Assembly (NCBI GenBank): GCA_963576735.1
Contig: OY755175.1
Location: 12,416,401-12,480,400, forward strand
Source: Bedellia somnulentella
Lineage: Eukaryota; Arthropoda; Insecta; Lepidoptera; Bedelliidae
DNA: 64,000 nucleotides
Direction: 5' to 3'
The first letter of the stretch is position 1, and every line of letters starts with the position of its first letter. Shown here piece after piece: positions 1 through 11,300 of this stretch. The notes under the pieces are model-generated. The model saw only the letters and a program-made list of their open reading frames with translations. It had not been told where the DNA came from and did no database searches. The position numbers and the translations under genes were made by a program.

Positions 1-159
1 AGTTGTTTGCGCCGGGGGGCGGCGCGTGCCTATAAATAGTCTAAGCAAAACATGTTTGTATTGGCTAATGACAAAAAAACTGTGAACGTTGTGTATAAGG
101 ACATTCTGTAGTAGGTATATTTTGCATTGCACCCGTGCGAAGCCGGGGCGGGTCGCTAG
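1..159 (+). mobile_element. 3' end of a Helitron-like repeat (partial)
   Basis: The window opens in GC-rich repeat sequence that ends at 156-159 with CTAG followed by T, preceded by GC-rich, hairpin-capable sequence (GCACCCGTGCGAAGCCGGGG). A CTRR end with a hairpin just upstream is the known 3' signature of Helitrons. The 5' end lies outside the window, so this is a tentative class call. From 160 to about 371 nothing is recognised. Confidence 0.4.
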
Positions 160-371
160 TAAACAATAAAACAATTAAATGTCACATTGAAAACATGGCA
201 CAAGCGTGGGTACTTTGAACACTTGGTGATAAGACCATCAGAAGAATTAGTACCTCTGCCACGTTACGTCAATGGCGCAGTCTTTAGTCTTAGAGAGTCT
301 AAGATTGATGACATATATTGAAATACAAACAGTACTCTTTCAAAATTAAACTTTTTAAAAATCATGATAGC

Positions 372-678
372 AACCGTGATAGCTTAGTGGGTAGAATACC
401 GCTTATCGTGCAGACGTTGAGAGTTCAAATCCCGGGTCGGGCTTTCATTTTTTCTAAAGTTATATATGTGGTTTATTTATCATGATTGTTAACGGTAAGA
501 GAAAACATTGTATGGAAACCCACATCGTTAACTTCGTCATATGACAGTGTATTCGTACAAAAAATGGTGTCACCAGGTGACAATGTCACGTCATTTTGAG
601 AAGTACTGGTACTTCTGCCAACTCCTTCGGGGATATACGGCGTGAAAGTTTGGGTGTTGAGAGTTTGAGTTAAAATCT
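372..678 (+). mobile_element. SINE family A (tRNA-derived)
   Basis: Begins with an A-box-like GATAGCTTAGTGGGTAG and a B-box-like GAGTTCAAATCCCGGG, as in a tRNA gene. The family body follows (TTATCATGATTGTTAACGG, then TGACAGTGTATTCGTAC), ending CCTTCGGGGATATACGGCG. It lies just upstream of the splice acceptor of the lipase exon at 695. Internal deletions relative to the copy at 39745-40108 suggest an old insertion. Confidence 0.8.
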
Positions 679-694
679 TATTGCTTTCTTCCAG

Positions 695-835
695 ATCATA
701 TTATTACCTGGCGGAGTCCATCACGGGAGGTTACTTTGAAGGTATTAAATGCAGAGATCCTCTTTGCCAGCAAAAGATTAATCTTAAAATGCAGGAGGGA
801 CATCTTTGGATGGGAGGATTGACTCCAAAACCAGG
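695..835 (+). CDS. Pancreatic-lipase-like protein, penultimate exon
   Basis: Acceptor TTTCTTCCAG ends at 694 and donor GTAAG starts at 836. Reading from 696 gives 46 open codons beginning SYYYLAESITGGYFEGIKC and ending WMGGLTPKP, plus two bases of the next codon. An AESI block after an aromatic run, spaced cysteines and a late MGG motif match the C-terminal part of the insect pancreatic (PNLIP) lipase catalytic domain, a secreted or gut enzyme that cleaves acyl esters. The catalytic Ser-Asp-His residues lie in exons left of the window, so activity cannot be judged here. It joins in phase to the exon at 1575. Confidence 0.82.
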
Positions 836-867
836 GTAAGAATGGACATTCAGTTAATATGTATCGC

Positions 868-1035
868 CGACGTCCGTGGTCGAGTGATTAGGTGACTATC
901 TTCTCGGTCCAGAGGTAGCGGGTTCGATCCCTGCTGAGATCTACAATAATACTAAATATATCGTTGAGTTAGTATCCCATAATACAAGTTCTACTAAGTT
1001 TAGGGCTAACATGATCTGTGTGAATATGTATATAT
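868..1035 (+). mobile_element. tRNA-derived SINE, family E
   Basis: Has an A-box-like GTGGTCGAGTGATTAGG and a B-box GCGGGTTCGATCCCTGC. The body reads TAGTATCCCATAATACAAG and then TTTAGGGCTAACATGATCTG. A similar head occurs near 12575 and the same body near 13612, so it is a repeat family rather than a functional tRNA gene. Confidence 0.65.
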
Positions 1036-1044
1036 TTTATTAAT

Positions 1045-1308
1045 ACATAAATACATATACTCACGGCTATATTTCCCTAGAAGGGGTAGCCAGAGCTAAG
1101 AAATTATAAATTCCTTAGCCACTTTTGGAAGTTGAGAGGGGAAAAGATGGTAAAAATAATGGTTTTTAGTGATGGTTCTCCAACCGGATCGCCCAAATAT
1201 CCCTAAAAGCCCCAATACCGTTAGTCACTTCTTAATACACCCACCGGAAGAAATGGAGTAGTGCTATTCTAAGCCGGCACTACACAGCAATTCTAAACCG
1301 GCACTACA
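1045..1308 (-). mobile_element. SINE-like family B copy
   Basis: Minus-strand copy: on the + strand it begins at the family's TATG-rich tail (ATACATATACTCACGGCTAT) and ends with the head complement (TTCTAAGCCGGCACTAC). The conserved middle, complementary to GCGATGCGGTTGGAGACCCAT, is present. At least twenty further copies or fragments occur in this window. Confidence 0.8.
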
Positions 1309-1574
1309 CAGAAAATATATTTTATATTTATTTAATATCAGTTCTTATAAGCAACTTAAAGTACGGCTCGTCATCATCATCTCACCACAACTCTCTGTGA
1401 GAATTGATACAGTCTTTCAGTTTTTCTGTTTCAGAGTATGTAGAATCAATTAAGCGTAAGGAGGCTTTAAGGATCTTTTCATCGTTTTCAATACGCCTTC
1501 ATAATTTTACCATAACAAAACAATGCCACTGTTCTTAATTTTACACTTAAATATATTTATTTCCATTGTTTCAG

Positions 1575-1620
1575 GTTCCGAGGAAGCTACTACCTCAAAA
1601 CGAATCGCGCGTCCCCATAA
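1575..1620 (+). CDS. Pancreatic-lipase-like protein, terminal exon and stop
   Basis: Acceptor TTGTTTCAG ends at 1574. The first base completes a Gly codon split across the intron, followed by FRGSYYLKTNRASP and TAA at 1618-1620. The G-x-Y-Y-L-x-T-N run at the very C-terminus is the usual last beta-strand of insect neutral lipases. The intron (836-1574) contains a family E and a family B SINE. No clean AATAAA signal is evident nearby. Confidence 0.82.
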
Positions 1621-3428
1621 GGTTGTATCGTGTGAAAAATTATACTCATAACTTTTAATCATATAAATAATATAATTATTCTAAATTATTGCATTTCATT
1701 TTGAAATCTAACTTAACCTTAATCCTGAAATGATGAAAGTGAGACATAAACCAAAGTACAACGGTGTGCGTAAATGAGTGTGTGTGTGTGACATTAGTAT
1801 GGCGGATTACTAACTAGCTTTGTTAAAATTTAAGAAAATTTTTATTGTAATTGGAATCCCACCAAAAACATATCTGTTGAAAAGTTCCTATCGGCTAATT
1901 GTGCGTATTGAAATCCAAACCAATGCCAAGTTTAGATGCACTGTAATATTGATCGTAATCATCTTTATCAGGTGCCTGATCTACCGATAAACATTTGCCA
2001 TTCCCAAGACCGCCGCCTTATTAGCGTCAACAGTTTACCTGGCCGAAATTCACTTTACCATACACCCAAATTTAAAAATTGGTAGAAAATATCTAAAATG
2101 AAATACTTTTAAATTTAAACTTGGCAGGTTTTTTGCTGTACGTAACACTTGATTAATTTTGTAATTAGTTTTATTACTTATATAATTAAATTAATCTGAT
2201 TTATTTTAGAAACAAAGTATCGTGGGTGATGAGTCTCCAACTGCATCGCCCAAAAACTAATTTTTTGAAATAGATCGAGTAATAATCGTGGACAAACATA
2301 CATACCTACATACAAACAATCGAACTGAGAACCTCCTTTTTTTGAAGTCGGTTAAAATTGCTTACAAATCACGTTAGTTGCATGGATTATATTCAACTTA
2401 TTGTTATTTCGTTATTTATTTTGTCGACTTGTTGCCGTTTTTAATATTGAGCAAAAGACCCCCCTAAATATGTTACTTTTTTATTTTTAGTATTTGTTGT
2501 TATAACGGCAATGGAAATAAATCATTTTTGAAAATTTCAGCTTCCTAGCTATCACGGTTAATGAAATACAGCTCGGAGACAGACAGACGAACAGAAAGAA
2601 ATCGCCCAAAAACCACTTTATAAAGTCTCATACCCTTACCATATAGCATACCATACTTACCATACCTTAGTCGCCTCTTTGACACCTGTGAGAAGAAAGG
2701 GGTAGTGACATTCGAAGCCGGCACTACACCTACACGGCAAAAGTTAAATAAAAGCTTTTAAGAAGGTTAAAGTTGGAAGTAGTTTAGTAAAATTACATTC
2801 GATTAAATATAACTATTCTATAATTTTAACAATCGCGAAAACAGAAACTCTACCCTTAAAAGATACCCTGTAATATACTATTATTTAATGCAACCGCGAA
2901 TTTTCATAACCATACGTTATCAGCCTAGTATTAGGGCTTGTATCCTATTATACATTTAAAATATCGTTTAGATGCTTTAGTATTTACACTGGGCGGATAT
3001 GTATTTATGTTGAAAACTTTGATGCTATAGTATTGAATAATATGGCATTGTAAAGTAAATCTAGACATAGGTGGTATCTTTGGTTAGTCATAATTCAGTT
3101 GTGAAAGTGGTAAGTGGAGTAAAAAATTTAACCAATTATTAAAAGGCGAAACAAAAAAATTACTGATAAATATATTTTTTTTTTTTCACTAAGCGTTAAA
3201 ATACAGGAGGATCCGAACTGCATAAAGCATAAAATAATCACAAAAAATAAAATAATCATTTATTTCTAAGTAAAAAGATACATCTTTGTTTTTGAAAGTC
3301 AAATTTCCACTTAATACTAAGTTTACTTCGGATTCGGAAGGTGTTTTGTTGAGAGAAGAACCCGTAAGAAACTCGTCAACACACATCTTTTTTTACGTCC
3401 ATTACAATTTTGGCATTTTAATTGAATA
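1621..3428. other. Intergenic region with family B fragments
   Basis: This is the lipase 3' flank. Two minus-strand family B pieces are visible (2219-2262 and about 2640-2735), separated by about 380 bp of other sequence. A poly-T/A tract lies at 3163-3190. The 65- and 66-codon open frames near 3190-3520 have no recognisable similarity. An upstream exon of the ionotropic receptor could be here, but I could not identify one. Confidence 0.5.
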
Positions 3429-4636
3429 TGAGGGGCATGCCAAAAGAAACTAGATACTCTTTTCTCATTTAATTGACACTGGCAAGCTATACACCATTTT
3501 GTAGGCTGGTTTCTTATTGACATATTTAAATATAGAACACACTTCTTTTATTTGTTTTTTTATTTAAATGAGCATCGTTTTTCCGAGAATCTAGCGGGAA
3601 TTCACTTGCAACAACAACAATGGAGCTCAGTCGACGTGATTTTCGCGCTATTATTTATGATGACTTTGAAAAATGTTTAAAGCCTCAAGAATGTTTTGAA
3701 CTTTTCACTTCTACTTTTGGTGAGTCTGCTTGTTCCCGAGGACGGGGATGCCTCGAAGATGAAGAGAAGACAGGACGGCCGCCAGACGCGGTCACGCAAG
3801 AAAACGTTCGTGCAGTCGAAAAACTTATTCGCGAAAACCGATGAATTACATATGTAGAGCTAGAGCGAGAACTAGGAATTGGATCAGCAGCAATGCAAAC
3901 CATAATTCACGACCACCTTTCTCTCCGTAAACGTTGTTCGAGATGGGTGCCGCACAAACTTACCGATGAGCTGAAAGACCGTCGGGTGGATTGGTGCCTA
4001 TTCATGATAGATAAATTCAACGGAGGCGAGAAAAAAAACGTATATGATATACTGACTGGTGACTAAACATGGCTATATAACTATGATCCCGAATCAAAGT
4101 GACAGTCGACTGTATGGTGCTTTGAAGACGAGCCAACTCCAACGAAATGTCGCCGTGCACGAAGCACACAGAAACAAATGGTTGCCTCGTTTTTTAGCAA
4201 AACGGGTCATATTGCTACTGTTGTGCTAGAGAATGAAAGAACGGTGAACTCCGAATGGTATGTGACAGACCACGACAATGCGGCGCCGCACACGTCTGCC
4301 AGAACACTAGACTTTTTCAACTCGAAAAATGTGTCAATTCTCCCTTACCCGCCATATTCCTCTGACCTAGCGCCTTGTACTTTTTACTTGTTTCCAAAAA
4401 TCAAAGAAAAACTAAAGGGGAAGAGGTTTGAAAGCAAAGAAGATGCTCTGGTTGCCTATAATTTCAAGATTTCTGAGGTATCTAAAGAAGAGTGGTCACA
4501 GGTATTTTCTAATTGGTTCAGGCGTATGGAAAAGTGTATACGTGCTCAGGGTGAATACTTTGAAAATATCAATACTTGTAATAAAGAAGAAATTTTATAA
4601 TTTTTGAGTACCTAGTTTCTTTTGGCATGCCCCTCG
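3429..4636 (+). mobile_element. Mariner-family transposon, inactive
   Basis: A 1208-bp element flanked by TA on both sides (3427-3428 and 4637-4638). The inverted ends read YGAGGGGCATGCCAAAAGAA on both sides, differing only at the first base, and continue to CTAG. The length matches the 1.2-1.3 kb usual for mariner. It carries a broken transposase (see the pseudogene entry). It lies upstream of the recognised IR exons, on the same strand. Confidence 0.93.
3620..4600 (+). pseudogene. Mariner transposase, broken
   Basis: Starts MELSRRDFRAIIYDDF, the usual mariner N-terminus, with helix-turn-helix-like segments to about 4050. A TGA at 3842 interrupts ENR/ITYVELE. The first catalytic motif reads GD-stop-TWLY near 4064, where families normally have GDETW. 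The reading frame shifts around 4100-4180. The second catalytic block HDNAAPHTS is present near 4270. In the third, the usual LAPCDYHLF reads LAPCTFYLF, replacing the last Asp of the DD34D triad with Thr. Stops, a frameshift and loss of a catalytic residue make it non-functional. Confidence 0.93.
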
Positions 4637-4654
4637 TACTAAACTTACGTTTTG

Positions 4655-5165
4655 CCGTGTAGTGTCGGTTTAGAATGTTCTACCCATGGATGTTGTAAGA
4701 GGTGACTGGCTGAGGATTTCCAGCTCTGAAACTCTGGCTACCCCTTTCTGGGATTTATAGCCGTAAGTATGAATGTATGCGTTTTTGTAGAACCTTGGCT
4801 TAGTCGCCACTGTACAGATCTCGACAAATGGGACGTTTCTAAAGTGTCGATTCAAGTAGCATCCCGCACTAGTGTCCTACCATTCTTTCATGGAATCAAT
4901 GACGTACTATCTGGTCTTTTACCATTGTACATATGTTACATATACTTAAGGCCATGAATCCCAAAAAGAGGTAGTCCTAATTTCAGAGCTAGGAGCTCCG
5001 CAGCCACATTTGAAAGTTTATAGTATCGTTGGTGATGGGTCTCCAACTGAATCGCCCAAAAGCCACTTAAAATAGCCCGATACTCTTAGTCGCCTCTTAC
5101 TCTCTTACGTCACCTGCGAGTAGAAAACGGTAGTGTTATTCTAAGCTGGCACTACACGGCATTCA
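4655..5165. mobile_element. Two family B copies, + then -
   Basis: 4655-4792 is a + copy with an internal deletion: head GTAGTGTCGGTTTAGAATG, then directly TGGCTGAGGA and the tail GGATTTATAGCCGTAAGTATG. 4950-5165 is a - copy running from GGCCATGAATCCC to AAGCTGGCACTACACGGC. They form an inverted pair immediately 5' of the first recognised receptor exon. Confidence 0.75.
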
Positions 5166-5269
5166 TAGTATATTGTTTGTATGTTAATTTATTTACCCTT
5201 AAATAATAATATGGTGATGTTGAGTAGCTTGTACTCGTACATATTTCCAGGTGTCGCGTCGTATTCAAA

Positions 5270-5351
5270 ATGAACATTCCAATCATTGTCGCCTTTTTCA
5301 AGTATAAATTAGTGACTAACATCATTATTCTGGCATGCTGGCCTGATGTAG
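5270..5351 (+). CDS. Ir75: IR75-like exon 1 of model (first recognised)
   Basis: ATG at 5270 in the context CAAAATGAAC, 27 codons (MNIPIIVAFFKYKLVTNIII, then LACWPDV) plus one base, with donor GTAAGT at 5352. The extra G joins AT of the exon at 6923 to give Asp, and the reading continues RVNLLKSLSQNG. The block aligns with the start of the IR75 extracellular domain, which in relatives follows a signal peptide. A plausible acceptor (ATATTTCCAG) ends at 5250 and the frame is open from there (CRVVFK before the Met). So this may be an internal exon and the ATG may not be the true start. Confidence 0.68.
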
Positions 5352-8300
5352 GTAAGTAGAAACTTAAAGAATTACTAAAATACATACATATTCTCACGCC
5401 GTTCATTCTCATTGGGGTAGGCAGAGACTATCGATCGCCACTTCATACGATCCTGGCAAACCTCTCTAGTCTCGTTTACATCTATCAATATTTTCATACA
5501 TGCTCTTTTATTCTTAATACTTCGGACGCCTGCCTTTTTGAGCAGACTCTCAATTTGGTCCAAGTGTGTCCTCCGAGGTCGTCCTCTACTAACATTGCCT
5601 TAAATAATTATACAGCATATATTGAGGCGTTGAGAGTCAAAACCAAAATCTACTCTTCAAACCGAAAATGATAATATCATAGGTATATCTTCTAAACCCT
5701 ATAAACATTTCTTTCTGTCTCGCTCGCACGAAACGAAGATTTTGATTTTGCTACGTGAATAAACAAATCGTGATACATACATATTACTTACGGCCATAAA
5801 TCCCAAAAAGGGATAGCCAGAGCTTTGGAGCTAGAAACTCCTCAACTCCTTTTGGAAGTTGATAGGGTATACGATACATACATACATACATATACTCACG
5901 CCATTAATTCCCATTGGGGTAGGCAGAGACTATCGATCGCCACTATACTATACTATACTATATCGTGATAAATCCATGTATACCACCTATTACAACTACG
6001 TAGGTATCGCTCGCTACGTTTTTGTCGTTAATTTCATCGACTACATACATACATACATACATATGCTCACGGCTATAAATCCCTAGAAGGGGTAGCCAGA
6101 GCTAAGGAATTGGAAATTCCTCATCCACGTTTGGAAATTTTAGTGCCTCTGCCTCCCCCACCTGGGATTGGGGGCCCTGGAAACGAGCCCCGTGTGCCCT
6201 TATGGTATAAACGGTACTAGGACACGAATATATTTTACAATCAGTAAGAAGAGGTACGGACGAATTTATCCTTTTCAGTTTTGAAGAGTGGAACTCCAGG
6301 ATTAATACTAAGTTATACTCACGCGCGTTGTTCCCATTGGGATAAGCAGAGACTATCGATCACCACTTTGTACGATCCTGACAAATCTCTCTTGCTTCTG
6401 TCACATTCATCATTTTTCTCATACATGTTCTTTTATTCTTTTTACTACGGAATTTCGCCTTCGTAAGAACATTTTCGATTGTTGATTGTCAAGTTATGCG
6501 ACATACACGGCTGAGGCACATATGCTGAGGCAGAACCGATTCGGTAACCTTTTGCAATTTACGGAACTTTTGTATTTGTTATTTATTTATTTCGAAATAA
6601 ATAGTTTTTCTTTCTTTCCTAAGCCTTACGACATCAACTATCTGCCTAAGAAAGTCCCGTCGCTATCGGCCCAGCCGATGTTAGATGTGTACCTTTTATA
6701 CCTGCATACATACATACATATACTCACGGCTATATATCGCTAGATAACCAGAACTTCCGAATAAGAATATCTTCAGCCACCAACCAAATCACCAACGATA
6801 CTTTATTTCTACCATCTTATCCCCTATCAACTTTCAAATGTGGTTGAGGAGGAGTGAAAAGAAACTCCTCATGCGGATGTGGATTTATAGCCGTGAGTAT
6901 GTTAACTTAGAATTGCTTTCAGATCGAGTAAATCTTTTAAAAAGTTTGTCACAAAACGGAGTTAAAGCATCATTTCTGTGTGACTCTAATTTCACTGATT
7001 TATCCGAACATCACCGTATACAAGGGTTTCTATACACGGAGCAATACGGTGAAAAAAATATTAAAAAGGTATGTTTCCACAGTACTAACTAATTTTACTA
7101 ATCAATCAAGAAAAGGAAAATTTCGACACGAGCAGGAGTTGAACCCGCGACATCTTAACAATTTCGCAACAGTGGTTACTTGGCACCATAGCTCAGTTGG
7201 CAGAGCGACCGGGATGACCGGCGTAGCCCGGGATGTCGCGGGTTGAAATCCTGCTGTGCTGGTGTCTAAAGTTTTCTTTCCTTGATTGATTAGTAAAATA
7301 ATCCCCACATAAGGTTTCATGCACAACGAAGTCTAACAATAACTCATGTTTTCCCGTGAGTGTCGTTAGGGGTAACTCACGGTATCGGGGCATTTTGCGT
7401 GATTTTTCTCACGAATAATACTAAAAGCAAAAATAACACTTTATAGCTTTGCTTATATATTTTGTATACTCTGATTTGATTGCAGCTACCTGAAAAATAC
7501 TTTTCGATCTGGTACAAATGGCTGTTCCTCACCGACATACCAAATTTAAAACAATGGCGATACGATTCAGATTTGGCACTACTTCAAACACGAGGAAACT
7601 CAACTGAATTGTACGATGTTTTCATTCATCCAGAAAATCAGATGAGTTTACATCCATGGGCATTTTGGAGTATAGAAGGATTGAAAGTGAGATGGGAAAG
7701 GGAGAGAATATTGAGGAGGAAAAATTTAATTGGGTACAGGCTGAAAATCGCCGCCGCGGTATGTGTTCTTAATTTTTTGTAGGTATATTTGCAAAGAAGA
7801 TTTAAAACATTTAAACTCCAAGGTATTAAGTAGTAATAAGTATGTAATGTCGACTTAGAATGTCACCACCCCCACGGGTGTCGTAAGCGGGACTAAGGGT
7901 ACAATAGGGCTTTATTTAATGGTTTTTGAGCGATAAGGTTGGAGACCGAATTTTACTTTATTTCAACCGTCTTGTACCCTATCAACTTCCAAATGTGGCT
8001 GAAAAATTTCTTGCTCTTAAGCTCTGCCTAACCCTTTTTCTAGTCTCAATAGGAATTCATAGCGTAACTTAAAAATAAGTGAAATGCAATACAGGTGCTG
8101 TAGAGTGTCTGCTTTGCTGTATTATATTTATTTATTTATTTATATATGTAGAGAATAGCATAGATCTTTTTCTTTCCACGGATGCCGTTAGAAGCGACTT
8201 ATTTATCGTATTGGAGACCCACATGAGATCCATAATAACCACCTTTTACAATCCTTTCTCCGCTAAACTTACAAAAGTTACTAAAAAATTCTAATTCATT

Positions 8301-11300
8301 GCTGCGAATATATGTATGTATGTAAATATTTATTTATTTATTATTGAGTAAAACAAACAGCACTTAATCTATTAACAAACATTTTTAAATATAACAATTT
8401 ATCGTGCCAATTATATGTTTCACAAATTACATTAGATAAACTGAGCATTTATTTGTAACAGAAATATGTATGGACAAATAAAATATAATTATTTTTCTCT
8501 AATGTGTGTTTCATGTGTGTTTGTGTGGGTGTGAGAGTGTGTGTGTGTGTGATTATGTGTGTTAGAACTTTAATGGGCATGAAATGTATAGTATTGGACG
8601 AATACATTAGTATATTTCATTACTAGTACGGAATGGCTGTCATTGCAAAGAGTTCCGACAAATGTCTACCCGAGCCGAAGGCGAGGGTTGACAGTCGGAA
8701 CGAGTTGCAATGACGGTTCCGTACGTGTACTGAACGACTATTTTTAATACAGTTGCGAAAAAATTAAGCAATTTAACAAAACAACTAAACTCCCAAAGAT
8801 TATTTCTGGAAAATGGCGACATTTTTTCTTCACTTATTGTGGTAGGCAAAGGAAACTATGCCCATACAGCCAAGTCTTATGTATAATTTTTTTGTTGATA
8901 TGAAATGAAAATGAAATTTAATGAGTTATAATGTAATGAAACCTAACCTCACTAATTCTATCAAATCATTAAATCAGATATCGAAACAAATTAGTCGATT
9001 TTGCCTATTATTTTGTTGTTGTTGATTCATGTTAATACGACCTATGCCACGTATTAACATGAATCATAAAAACTTCTTTGATTTTTTTAGTAAAATCTTT
9101 ATGGTTGGTTTTTCTTTAAAATAGACATTATTTTGACAGTTGGGAAAGAAAACGCACTAGTGCGGGAAAGGTAAAGAAAAAGCACGAGTGTGTAATAGCC
9201 CACTTCCCGAACGCTATACGTCCCTGTAATACGCCACTTTTTGAGCAATTGTATTAAAAAATACTTATCAAGTAGTTTCCTTAAGTAACACCGTTTTAAC
9301 CTTTTTTAAGAATAATAGTTTAGTTTCCGCGAACAGATCTATTTCCTGAAACTCAGTATTGTATATATTGACCATTCTGTTAATTGTTTCACTAGAGGCA
9401 AAATTAGTACTTGCAAATTGGTTTTTAAATAAATTTGTCAGTCGTGTTCTCCTCTTGGGTACATTTAATGTGATTTTACTGAGAAGGTCCGGGGAGTCAA
9501 TGTTATTATGCAATATATCATATAACAATGCCATATCAGAAACAATACATTGCCTAATAAGATATTGTCTTCCTGAAACTAACCTGGTCACATTATATAT
9601 GTAAATATTTTTAATTATTTACGCAATATGTTTGCCCGACATTTTCGCACACCTAAAATAAAGAGACATGATAGTCCAGTGGGTAGAACACCCGCCCGAA
9701 AAACAGAAGGGCGTGAGTTCCAATCCTGGGACGGGCCTACACCAATTTGTCTTTTCTAAAGTCATATGTGTGGTTAATTTATCATGGTTGCTAACGGTGA
9801 GGGAAAACATCGTGAGAAAACCCACATGGCTGAGTTGTACTTAGTCATGTGACAGTGTATTCGTACAAAACGGCGATAGGCCTGCCCCCTATCACGTGAC
9901 TACACTGTCTAAGCAAAACGTGGGTACCTTCTCTGGAAACTAGATGGCGCTTGCCATGTGAGTTCAGGAGTATTGGTACCTCTGCCAACCCCTTCGGGGA
10001 TAAACGGCGTGAACGTTTATGTTTATGTTTAAAATAAAGAGATCTTATCTTCTACTTGGGCACAAGGGATTTATTATAAGTATTCGCGTCGTAAGATGAT
10101 GTCTAGTAAATCATTGGATATCGTTAGTGTAGTGTGTAGCAAAATTTTTTGATTTAGTCAACTGAAGTGAGGGTACCTTAAAAACTTCTCAATCACAACC
10201 TACCAGCCGTGCCTGGTCAAGCTCATAAGTCATACTACTGTAACGTCTCCGAACCACGAGAGTTTAAAAAATGTATTAACATGTCCATAGGTGGTAGAAT
10301 ACACAGAGGACTACAACGGCAGTTTCGAAAAGTACTTGAAAGACAACACCCACCCCGAACAAGATTCGGCTATCAGGTGCGGCCATTCTGCTGCTGAGCT
10401 GCTGGCTGCAGCGCTGAATGCCACGTGAGTCTTGGAAAGGTTTTGTAAATTTAAATTGTCACAAAAGCTCTCTGGTCAATTTTCAATACTTCCACATAAT
10501 CACATTTAAATACATAAATGAAAGAAGATGATGCAGAATAGTGCGAGTTGGCTCACGCGCTAAATTATAGGTTTTGTTTGGTGGCCTTTATTATTTATTT
10601 TACTGATAATAAAAATGAAGAATATAATTATATATTAACATACATACATATTTTCACGCCGTTAATTCCCAATGGGGTAGGCAGAGACTATCGATCGCCA
10701 CTTCGTACGATCCTGGCAAACCTCTCTTGCTTCGTCTACATCCATCAATCTTTTCATACATGCTCTTTTATTCTTCATACTACCGACGCCTGCCTTTTTG
10801 AGCACACTCTCAATTTGGTCCAAGTGGGTCTTTCGTGGCCGTCCTCTAATAATATTACCTTCCACATTTGCTCTATTGGTACCTTTTACCAATTTCCTAT
10901 CATCCATTCTCTCGATGTGCCGAAACCATCTCAAAATTCATTTTTCTATCTTACTTACAATATCATCTTTTACACCACACTTTTCACGAATCACGTCATT
11001 CCTCACACGATCACATACCCTTACATTACAAACTTTTCTAAAGGACCTCATTTCTACTGCATTCACTCTGCTTTCATGCTTTTTCTGCCACACCCAACAT
11101 TCACTAACGTACATAAGCGTAGGAACAAGAACAGCATCATGCACAGCCATTCGGGCCTTTTCGGACACCAATTGACTAGACATTAGACTGTCCAGTGCTC
11201 CATTTATCGCATTATCTTTTTTAACTCTTCTCTCGATATCTTTAACACACTTTCCATCTCTAGTTAACATACTTCCCAGATAAACAAACTCATTTACTTG

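Noticed and set aside
7184..7262. A tRNA-like sequence on the + strand in the second recognised intron
   Set aside because: The B box is altered (GGTTGAAATCC) and the variable and anticodon region is too long. It is followed by SINE family C body sequence.
8505..8562. GT-rich microsatellite; also TATG and TTC tracts elsewhere, considered as a possible CRISPR-like array
   Set aside because: Simple sequence repeats and retroposon tails; no repeat-spacer structure, and the DNA is eukaryotic.
10548..11186. A 212-codon plus-strand open frame
   Set aside because: It is the antisense shadow of the RTE reverse transcriptase on the minus strand.
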